Assembly (NCBI GenBank): GCA_018814465.1
Contig: JAHIZR010000241.1
Location: forward strand, 1-14,278
Reading direction: 5' to 3'
Length of the DNA: 14,278 nt
Source: a bacterium
Lineage (GTDB): Bacteria; Electryoneota; RPQS01
The notes beneath the pieces were generated by a model. That model did no database searches. It worked only from the letters and a program-made list of their open reading frames with translations, and was not told the origin of the DNA. Position numbers and translations under genes: made by a program. Numbering within the stretch: the stretch's first letter is position 1; the number at the start of each line of letters is the position of its first letter. Below are positions 10,001 through 14,278 of this stretch, one piece after another.

Positions 10001-10679
10001 TAATCAGTGCCGACTGGTAGCCGCCGTGGCTGGCGTCGCCGCCGGTCAGGATTTCGATTTCCTCGACATTCAGGGCGGAGAAGTTGACCAGGCGGTTGGC
10101 GCTGGTGCTGGACGAGATTGGATCGCGGAACACCTGTCCGTCAACCTTGACCAGCGCTTCGGTATCACGGCCGCCGCGGAAGTGGATTTTACCTTCGGAG
10201 TCGATTTTGAAGCCGGGCTGTTTGGTGATGACGGCCGAGATGCTGCCGCCGCTGGCGCTGGATTTGAAAATTGCCTTATCGAGAATCTTGCTCTTCGTCG
10301 GTTTATCGAGAATAACAGTAGGTCTTTGCCACTCGACAATGACTTCCTCACCTTGGAGAGCTTCTTCAGTAAGTACAACATTAAGAGTTGTAGTCAAACC
10401 GCCCGAGACAACCACGTCCGTGAAGGTCTGTGTTCCGTAACCGATACTGCTGACGCGCACGGTGTAGGTGCCCGGTTCGACGCCGAGAATACTGTAGCTG
10501 CCGTCAAGATTCATGACACCGATACCCTGCGATGTCTCAACGAGCTGAACGGCCGCGCCGATGACACCGTCGCCGTATTCATCCACGACGGTTCCGGCGA
10601 TCTTGCCGTTGTCGGCCCAGGCGGATAATGCGAACAGCATCATACTCAGGAAAAGAAATAGTCTGAACAAACGATTCAT
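7002..10679 (-). CDS. TonB-dependent outer-membrane receptor with N-terminal carboxypeptidase-regulatory-like domain and acidic repeat insert
   Basis: A 1225-residue SusC/CarboxypepD-type TonB-dependent receptor. Residues 1-22 are a signal peptide (cut after LSAWA). Residues 26-103 are a carboxypeptidase-regulatory-like beta-sandwich (GKIAGTVVDEYGDGVIGAAV ... LDGSYSILGVEPGTYTVRV). Residues 132-233 are the plug (IHFRGGRDTEALVKVDG, VEEIEILTGGDASHGG). The rest is the 22-strand-type barrel, ending in the usual aromatic residue (KLEF). An insert at 443-627 carries about ten D-x-N-x-N-G-x-(W/Y)-D motifs, with two more at 734-770; by position it should be an extracellular loop. The family imports bulky ligands across the outer membrane using TonB-ExbBD energy. 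The substrate is unknown. The start is set by TGAGGA (10687-10691 for GAGGA) at 7 nt; the frame is open to 10721 but that extension has no signal peptide of its own. The gap to the upstream small gene is 148 bp. Confidence 0.95.
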   Translation of the reverse strand: MNRLFRLFLFLSMMLFALSAWADNGKIAGTVVDEYGDGVIGAAVQLVETSQGIGVMNLDGSYSILGVEPGTYTVRVSSIGYGTQTFTDVVVSGGLTTTLNVVLTEEALQGEEVIVEWQRPTVILDKPTKSKILDKAIFKSSASGGSISAVITKQPGFKIDSEGKIHFRGGRDTEALVKVDGQVFRDPISSSTSANRLVNFSALNVEEIEILTGGDASHGGYQSALINVTTPEGSMTDYSGVVEYRSDRAFSNYSFDTDQYDYSLSGPVPLIGDLLGWKKNDQKLSFFTSGSAKLTNTYAPYAINRDPNDYLGLGFDIPERQSNDYTTFWKLTYRIDPTKKLNFSFNRDHGLWDVYPQGEAAILGNYGWQYKYNVENRPYIKNKRSSFNLGFSHNVTQNTLYEVSFGRFTTRTEIRPRGKNPDEFTLRDDIEDRNIRDLGAGGDVNNNGIPDGYWDANDNEQYDGEGEGYNDENGNGRWDRGEDWVDLNGNGVYDYAEPWLDRANAQGVNNVGVWDSWDPYVDLNGNGRWDDAEPQLAEQDWNKNGLWDGEVFVDANGNGRYDGWGEGYDDRNLNGSIDHQDVFTDEEDTGEGAIDGDFYFDTGEPFIDQADVNGIYNGVWDAGEPWLDLPSGYAGNDFAPRQAPTRNGTYDGPNGAFDEYELFTMPAELGFGMDPRQPVIYTWANLLEEFPIGEPPWLNMYYASYMPQTSWAGVPMSTWTNMTIHDTDAPVFNIRNGTWDAGQEVFIDYNNNGVWDGRADEFLNPGQWDASAFWQDREATEYSAKFKLTSQVNKSHELKTGFELKYRDLIMNSIQGPDILYANEDFPLPDGSPYPDRGDVRDFYDHQPWEGSVYFMDKMEFEGLIVQAGVRSDFIIQGDGLLEETQRQVDRDQPGALLAKRGQFAIAPRLGISHPVSDKSKLYFNYGHYYQTPDFQYFYQAATANIDPNTYVGNPNLEYERTVSYEVGVNTEFAEDWVIDVAGYYRDVYNQIGTIEERIGPVTLNRYFNLGYARARGFEFSLEKKFSRMWALTGNYDFSFAFGKESAASEGLIQRQNNVPENRDEYPLVWDQTHVITTYLTFMVDQNQELNVIGMRMPSDWLATFEFSYETGKPYTPGTYIEQKPSNLILPNSARRKPTATADLKFDKFWHITEVLRLSTGFEILNLFNRKNVSNIYSATGNSHDSTHELDPNEVPDDNMGSDYDHNPTYYAAPRQVLLHFKLEF
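8799..9353 (-). repeat. Degenerate tandem repeats encoding D-x-N-G-N-G-x-x-D loops inside the TonB receptor
   Basis: The block encodes receptor residues 443-627, with units of about 15-16 residues such as DLNGNGVYDYAEPWLD, DLNGNGRWDDAEP and DANGNGRYDGWGEGYDD. At DNA level the core GCCGTTGCCGTT (plus strand) recurs at 9003, 9099 and 9252, with CCGTTGCCGTT at 9208; the spacings are 45 to 108 bp, near multiples of the unit. The residue pattern resembles EF-hand, dockerin or thrombospondin type-3 calcium loops, so calcium binding is a plausible inference. A second, smaller cluster lies at 8370-8480. Confidence 0.8.
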
Positions 10680-10827
10680 GATGTCGTCCTCACAGTTGAT
10701 CGTCAATGGACAATGCAACATGTTTAGCGATTATTTGTCTAAAACAGTGAAACTAAAAATTGTCTATGCATATGCGGCCGATCCCAAAAGGCAACCGCTT
10801 CCCAAAACACTTAATAAATGAACAGCG

Positions 10828-11241
10828 CTATCTTGCTTCGATATCCAGCGAATCCGGTTCGAGCGCGGTCGTGTCGGCTGTTAATTCCAGCACAACGGTA
10901 TCCACAATGCTGGCTCCGCCTTCCGCCAGATTCAGGATGACGTGCAGTTCGGTGATGGCATTTTCGCCGACTTCGACATTCCGCAGCAGCAGACTATTGT
11001 AGGCCGCGTGTTCATACAGCACATCGTAGATGCCGGGCGGCAAGCCGTTCAATTCATAGCTGCCGTTGCGGTGTCCCACGATGGCCAGATAATGCTGGCC
11101 GGGAATCCGGGCGATTCCCCCCACCAAAGGATCTCCCCACTCATTTTTCAGTGTTCCGCCGATGATCCCGCTTCCGGCCGGGAGCGAAGCGGCGAACACT
11201 AACATAAAACTAATTATAAAGATCGCGCGATACCGCGTCAT
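10828..11241 (-). CDS. Small secreted carboxypeptidase-regulatory-like domain protein
   Basis: A 137-residue protein with a signal peptide (MTRYRAIFIISFMLVFAASL, about 1-22), then one carboxypeptidase-regulatory-like beta-sandwich at about 25-105: GIIGGTLKNEWGDPLVGGIA, then NGSYELNGLPPGIYDVLYEH. An acidic tail of about 30 residues follows (VLELTADTTALEPDSLDIEA). The domain is the same fold as the N-terminal domain of the TonB receptor encoded next, whose motifs are DLDGSY-type (NLDGSYSILGVEPGTYTVRV). It has no catalytic peptidase part, so it is a binding or structural domain, not an enzyme. The ATG is the only good start in front of the signal peptide, yet the Shine-Dalgarno match is poor (AGAAAAAG). 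It is the first gene of the cluster, with a promoter about 25 nt upstream at 11272-11300. Its role is unknown; helping or regulating the receptor is a guess. Confidence 0.85.
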   Translation of the reverse strand: MTRYRAIFIISFMLVFAASLPAGSGIIGGTLKNEWGDPLVGGIARIPGQHYLAIVGHRNGSYELNGLPPGIYDVLYEHAAYNSLLLRNVEVGENAITELHVILNLAEGGASIVDTVVLELTADTTALEPDSLDIEAR

Positions 11242-11271
11242 GGAACTTTTTCTGTCGATTGCAGTTGATTA

Positions 11272-11300
11272 ATTATACCGCGATAAAGCTCTTACATCAA
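11272..11300 (-). promoter_or_regulatory. Sigma70-type promoter of the surface-protein cluster
   Basis: On the minus strand, TTGATG (11295-11300) is separated by exactly 17 bp from a perfect TATAAT (11272-11277). The expected start of transcription is near 11265, leaving a leader of about 24 nt before ATG 11241. The -35 element and the stop codon of icd overlap, so the promoter is partly embedded in the 3' end of icd. Lineages close to Bacteroidota may use a different -10/-33 consensus, so use of this promoter is inferred. Confidence 0.65.
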
Positions 11301-12542
11301 CTCGATAATCGCGTCAGCGAACTCGGAAGTCTTGAGCTTGGTCGCGCCTTCCATCTGGCGGTGCAGGTCGTAAGTGACTTTCTTGGCGCCGATAGCCCGT
11401 TCGATGCCGCGAATGATGAGTTTTGAAACCTCATCCCACCCCAGGTAGTCAAACATCATGACGCCGGATAAGATCACCGATCCCGGATTGATAACATCCT
11501 TATCGGCATATTTGGGAGCCGTGCCGTGCGTCGCTTCAAAGAGCGCGTAGTGATCGGAGATATTTGCTCCGGGCGCCAATCCCAAGCCTCCGACCTGTGC
11601 GGCGCAGGCATCGGAAAGATAATCGCCGTTCAAGTTGGAAGTCACGATAACTTCGTATTCATCGGGGCGCAGCAGCAACTGCTGGAACATGGCGTCGGCA
11701 ATGCGGTCTTTGATTAGGATTTTGCCTTCCGGCAGATTGCCGTCGAAGGTATCCCAGAGTTCCTGCTCAGTCACAACCTTATCGCGGAACTCCATTGTTG
11801 CCAGCTCGTAAGCCCACTCCCGGAACGCCCCCTCGGTGAATTTCTGAATATTGCCTTTGTGGACGATCGTGACTGAGGTTAACTCTCGGTCGATAGCCCA
11901 CTGGATGGCTTTTCTGACGATCTTCTGTGAAGCGGTTTTCGAAATCGGCTTGACTCCAATACCGCTGTCGGACCGAATCTCCTTGCCCATTTCATTCCTT
12001 AGGAATGACAGGACTTTGCGGGCGTCGGCGGATTCGGCTTTCCACTCGATCCCCATATACACATCTTCCGTATTTTCGCGGAAGATAATTACATTCAGTT
12101 TTCCCGGTTCTTTGACGGGTGCGGGAACTCCCTCGAACCAGCGCACCGGTCGCACGCAGGCATACAGATCGAGCCGTTGTCGCATTGCGACATTCAAGGA
12201 ACGAATCCCGCCGCCGACCGGCGTGGTCAGCGGTCCCTTAATCGCGACGATGAACTCTTTAATCGCAGTCAGAGTATCTTCCGGCAGCCAGACATTGTCG
12301 CCGTAAACCTTGAGCGCTTTTTCGCCGGCGAAGATCTCAAACCACTCGACATGCCGTTCGCCGTTATATGCTTTTTCCACGGCGGCATCAAATACTCGAC
12401 GGCTGGCTCGCCAGATATCCCGTCCCGTGCCGTCTCCCTCGATAAAAGGGAGGATCGGATCGTTGGGTACGATTAGACGTCCATCCTCTACCGAGATATG
12501 AGTTCCGATGGCGGGAACGCTGAGCTTTTCATAAGTAGACAT
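11292..12542 (-). CDS. icd: NADP-dependent isocitrate dehydrogenase
   Basis: Converts isocitrate and NADP+ to 2-oxoglutarate, CO2 and NADPH in the TCA cycle; cytosolic homodimer. The length, 416 residues, equals E. coli Icd, and the sequence aligns nearly without gaps. Visible active-site residues are the isocitrate loop GGGIRSLNVAMRQ with Ser115 (equivalent to the phosphorylated Ser113 of E. coli), Arg121, Arg131, Arg155 in IIFRENTED, Tyr162, Lys229 in VHKGN, and the metal-binding Asp283, Asp307 and Asp311 (NLNGDYLSD). The NADP-selecting residues Lys344, Tyr345 (HGTAPKYAD), Tyr391 and Arg395 are all present, which argues against NAD use. The start at 12542 matches the family N-terminus, but no convincing Shine-Dalgarno site precedes it. 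No terminator separates it from the surface-protein cluster downstream, so read-through is possible. Its own promoter is probably at 12873-12901. Confidence 0.97.
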   Translation of the reverse strand: MSTYEKLSVPAIGTHISVEDGRLIVPNDPILPFIEGDGTGRDIWRASRRVFDAAVEKAYNGERHVEWFEIFAGEKALKVYGDNVWLPEDTLTAIKEFIVAIKGPLTTPVGGGIRSLNVAMRQRLDLYACVRPVRWFEGVPAPVKEPGKLNVIIFRENTEDVYMGIEWKAESADARKVLSFLRNEMGKEIRSDSGIGVKPISKTASQKIVRKAIQWAIDRELTSVTIVHKGNIQKFTEGAFREWAYELATMEFRDKVVTEQELWDTFDGNLPEGKILIKDRIADAMFQQLLLRPDEYEVIVTSNLNGDYLSDACAAQVGGLGLAPGANISDHYALFEATHGTAPKYADKDVINPGSVILSGVMMFDYLGWDEVSKLIIRGIERAIGAKKVTYDLHRQMEGATKLKTSEFADAIIELM

Positions 12543-12866
12543 AGAGATTACGATACGCCGTGCAGCGCGAGCCTTTTACGGCCAATTGATATTAATATGG
12601 TCTTTGGTAGGTATTTTTCACTGCCGCTACCCCGGGAAAAGGCGACGGTGTGAAGGGGAGAATGAGGTTTTAGATAGGCTTGCTCACTCCCGGTCGGATG
12701 GCCTCTGCGAGTGTTCGCGAACAACCGCTGATGAAATAAACATTGCCGGCACAGAGTGACAAATCTGTAAACTGTTTATGAATAGTTACGTGCCCTGCCA
12801 CATAGTGATAAAACTCTCTTGGTAAAAGCTTTAAGTATATGAAGTTGGACACGTAACCTTGTATAG
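12543..12866 (-). other. Long untranslated leader region upstream of icd
   Basis: About 325 bp between the inferred transcription start and icd, without a convincing gene. An 8-bp inverted repeat (GTTACGTG 12785-12792, CACGTAAC 12850-12857) extends by one G-U pair if read on the minus strand and would form the first hairpin of the transcript. A perfect 12-bp palindrome, TGTTCGCGAACA, lies at 12712-12723, and CACTC/GAGTG at 12685-12713 is another weak stem. An open frame at 12670-12852 (60 codons from a GTG preceded by AAGG) cannot be ruled out as a small gene, but it has no recognisable family or composition. No known riboswitch was recognised. Confidence 0.4.
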
Positions 12867-12872
12867 GAAACG

Positions 12873-12901
12873 AATATAACCAACTTTCACCCAAAAGTCA
12901 A
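12873..12901 (-). promoter_or_regulatory. Near-consensus sigma70-type promoter upstream of icd
   Basis: On the minus strand, TTGACT (12896-12901; 5 of 6) is followed after 17 bp by TATATT (12873-12878; 5 of 6). Transcription would start near 12866 and run into icd, whose start codon is about 325 nt further on. No other gene is clearly present between them. It also lies about 80 bp beyond the terminator at 12983-13014, as expected for a new transcription unit. Confidence 0.6.
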
Positions 12902-12982
12902 CCGATAAGTGCGGGCAAGGGAATTGTCATAAGTTGACCTCAAATAACCGATTAACGGACTTTTTTAGAGTTCGCTAAAGAC

Positions 12983-13014
12983 AAAAAACACCGCTTGAAT
13001 TGGCGGTGTTTTTT
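12983..13014. terminator. Symmetric (bidirectional) intrinsic terminator
   Basis: A perfect 12-bp inverted repeat, AAAAAACACCGC / GCGGTGTTTTTT, with an 8-nt loop. Either strand gives a GC stem followed by six T, so it can end transcripts from both directions. On the minus strand it would end a transcript coming from 13032 or beyond, just before the icd promoter. On the plus strand there is no clear gene that it would end. Confidence 0.88.
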
Positions 13015-13031
13015 GCATCTGTTTAGATTAG

Positions 13032-13519
13032 TTGCGGTCGTTTTCGCGAAGTTGGCAGTGCAGAGATGTTCGACCGCAAAATAGGAGAAGACCCGGGATC
13101 AGTCACCGAAAGCGTTGGTGCAAATCAATGTGAATCGTGCTGGGGCCGTGAGCAGGAGCGAGTAAACCGTGCGTAGCCCTCGGTGGCTGATCACGGGGCT
13201 AATCCTCACAAGCTGAGAGATAGCCCCCGGAAAAAAGATGAAGAAGGCGGCTGCCGGGCGAATCAGTAGTAGAAACGAGGAGATCGTGCGTCGATGCCAG
13301 AAACTTGTCACCTGGGAAGAAAATCGGTTGCGATCGAAATTCAACCCGACAGTCCGTCAATTCCTTCTTCAAAGATCGATCCGTTGAGTCAGCCTTAAAC
13401 GTGCCGCGCAAAGGCTCGTCAACGGTGGAACACACCGGCTCCCTTGGAGCTGGGGAAGGTGGTGTCGCGTACTCACCTTCATTCAATCTGCAATTCTGTA
13501 TGGCAACGGCTATGCCATG
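13032..13519. ncRNA. Candidate structured RNA, family not recognised
   Basis: A GC-richer block between AT-rich flanks with a dense series of inverted repeats. Stems: 13032-13040/13071-13079 (9 bp, perfect); 13097-13109/13180-13192 (13 bp with one U-G pair); 13195-13201/13221-13227 (GGGGCTA/TAGCCCC) enclosing CTCA/TGAG; 13423-13427/13433-13437; 13435-13442/13446-13453 (one wobble); 13455-13461/13474-13480 (GAAGGTG/CACCTTC); 13500-13504/13514-13518. Wobbles in the stems are G-U only if the plus strand is transcribed, but the terminator at 12983-13014 sits at the end expected for a minus-strand RNA, so direction is open. Several overlapping frames stay open for 80-95 codons on both strands without protein-like features, as often seen in structural RNA genes. 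It does not match tmRNA, RNase P RNA, SRP RNA or rRNA motifs that I could look for. A decayed mobile intron is another possibility. Confidence 0.3.
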
Positions 13520-13985
13520 AGGCTACCTGTTTATATCTCATGCAGTTAATTTTTCGAAACATGAGACTATTGACTGCAAGGATTGCACGATTTGCACACT
13601 TTGCGCAATCAAAGAAATATTCCATTTTCAGATATCACCGAGAATCGGTTCGAGTATAAGTGAATTGCTGTGAAGCGGTGGATAAAGCTCCCCACGTTTT
13701 GGGGAGTTACGATTTAAAATTCTCCTAATTTTATCAGCTATTAGGGGACATGGAAACAGTTTTGCTGATGCGTGTTTTGATTATGATGAAATGGACTTAT
13801 GCGGCAGGATAGGAATAGTCTGAATCTTCCTGTTTAAGTCAAATTTGCTTGCCTCGGATCTGGATAGTCAAGGCCAATTGAATGGAATAATAATATAATC
13901 TTGCAAATGCACCGTCATTAATGTACATTAAATAAAGCAGACCCTCATTTTTCTTTCTAATCCCTCCTGATCAAGGATGCCCTTA
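13520..13985. other. AT-rich intergenic spacer with two small hairpins
   Basis: No gene is supported here. Two inverted repeats stand close together: CTCCCCA/TGGGGAG with a 5-nt loop (13688-13706) and TAAAATT/AATTTTA with a 5-nt loop (13715-13733). The first could be a weak terminator, but neither side has a proper T-run. The rest is AT-rich and includes an isolated TATAAT near 13893 on the plus strand without a matching -35 element. Confidence 0.5.
13688..13706. repeat. Hairpin-forming inverted repeat
   Basis: Perfect 7-bp stem CTCCCCA/TGGGGAG around CGTTT. It may be a weak terminator or a fold at the end of the neighbouring candidate RNA; there is no T-tract of normal length on either strand. 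Confidence 0.45.
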
Positions 13986-14114
13986 GAGCCTATCCCGAAA
14001 TAAGGACTGCGTATTTAGGCTCGCCGAGCCGGGTTAAGCAGCGAGAGTGTTTCCATAGTGCGTGTATCCCGAAGCTCGCGCAACCCGGCCGGAATCTTAT
14101 TTTGGGATAGGCCC
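13986..14114. mobile_element. MITE-like 129-bp element with terminal inverted repeats
   Basis: The terminal repeats are 19 bp with 17 matches: GAGCCTATCCCGAAATAAG at the left end, and GGGCCTATCCCAAAATAAG when the right end (14096-14114) is read on the minus strand. The ends resemble those of several IS families that begin GAGCC/GGGCC, in particular IS5-like ones, but assignment is inference. The interior has no open frame and can fold further: GCCGGGTT/AACCCGGC (14028-14035/14082-14089), GCGAG/CTCGC (14041-14045/14075-14079), and an alternative hairpin GGCTC/GAGCC (14018-14030). No clear target-site duplication is visible at the borders (CCTTA left, ATACG right). It lies 67 bp before a plus-strand gene. 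It could instead be a REP/BIME-like or RNA hairpin element. Confidence 0.5.
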
Positions 14115-14181
14115 ATACGCGACCTGTTCAAATCAGAATCAATCAACAAGAAATCGCAAACAACATCACGGGGTAATTATC

Positions 14182-14278
14182 ATGAAGATTCTTGAAGTTA
14201 TTCTCACACACATTGTTATCGGTGTAATCATCTTTTTCGCGGTTATCTGCCGGAGCGAGGCCAGGGAAAATACCGTAA
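14182..14278 (+). CDS. Small membrane-anchored or secreted protein, partial (N-terminal 32 residues)
   Basis: The only plus-strand gene that I can support. ATG is preceded by GGGG(T) at 14170-14173, 8 nt upstream, and the frame is open to the window end. The visible residues begin MKILEVILTHIVIGVIIFF and continue AVICRSEARENT. This is a hydrophobic helix of about 18 residues followed by a charged stretch, so it is either a signal peptide or an N-terminal membrane anchor. Too little is present to assign a family. The evidence is limited to the start signals and the hydrophobic segment, so it could be a short spurious frame. Confidence 0.45.
   Translation, partial: MKILEVILTHIVIGVIIFFAVICRSEARENTV

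Noticed and set aside
12983..13014. Short inverted repeat considered as one unit of a CRISPR array
   Set aside because: It occurs once, with no spacer-repeat periodicity; the T-runs identify it as a terminator.
13352..13364. The 13-mer CCGTCAATTCCTT, identical to part of the universal 16S rRNA region near position 907 (reverse strand)
   Set aside because: The flanking bases do not match 16S rRNA on either side, so it is a chance match and not an rRNA fragment.
13242..13520. Plus-strand open frame of about 93 codons, and an overlapping minus-strand frame at 13199-13486
   Set aside because: Both strands are open at once, there is no ribosome binding site, the plus frame would need a TTG start, and neither product has a recognisable domain. 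The inverted repeats explain the region better as RNA.
13636..13654. GGTTCGAGT next to a small hairpin, resembling a tRNA or tmRNA T-loop
   Set aside because: The 5-bp stem needed around the loop does not form, and no acceptor stem, anticodon arm or CCA end is found nearby.
13750..13812. Short plus-strand frame starting METVLLMRVLIMM (20 codons)
   Set aside because: The purine-rich AGGGG is only 2 nt from the ATG, the peptide is too short, and nothing supports translation.

Overview
The window comes from a Gram-negative bacterium with an outer membrane. It encodes a TonB-dependent receptor, a PorV/PorQ-type outer-membrane protein, a large secreted protein with a type IX secretion (T9SS)-like C-terminal sorting domain, and two lipoproteins. 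This combination, together with linkers such as the GPPPPPIP segment and D-x-N-G-N-G-x-x-D repeats, is typical of deep lineages of the Fibrobacterota-Chlorobiota-Bacteroidota (FCB) group (Zixibacteria, Marinimicrobia, KSB1 or Calditrichota-like candidate phyla). That placement is inference; no rRNA or other phylogenetic marker was recognised.

Layout. Positions 1-11241 hold six genes, all on the minus strand, with gaps of 24-148 bp and no terminator between them. In transcription order they are: a stand-alone carboxypeptidase-regulatory-like domain protein (10828-11241), a TonB-dependent receptor with an acidic D-x-N-x-N-G repeat insert (7002-10679), a duplicated beta-helix lipoprotein (4894-6909), the T9SS-type cargo protein (1874-4813), a PorV-like barrel (750-1835), and a lipoprotein cut by the window edge (1-725). 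A good sigma70-type promoter for this set lies at 11272-11300, partly inside the end of the next gene, icd (11292-12542, NADP-dependent isocitrate dehydrogenase), which has the same orientation. icd itself seems to be driven from a near-consensus promoter at 12873-12901, about 325 nt upstream of its start, which leaves an unusually long leader.

The right end (12543-14278) has almost no coding capacity. It contains the icd leader, a symmetric intrinsic terminator (12983-13014), a stretch rich in long inverted repeats that looks like an undescribed structured RNA (13032-13519), an AT-rich spacer with two small hairpins, a 129-bp MITE-like element with 19-bp terminal inverted repeats (13986-14114), and the start of a plus-strand gene for a small membrane or secreted protein (14182 to the window end).

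How the genes may work together. By analogy with Bacteroidota T9SS, the PorV-like protein could carry the CTD-bearing protein to the cell surface, where the two lipoproteins and the beta-helix could form a surface complex with the TonB receptor. The substrate cannot be read from the sequence. Many automatic starts in this window would be too far upstream; starts here were set by signal peptides and Shine-Dalgarno sites.
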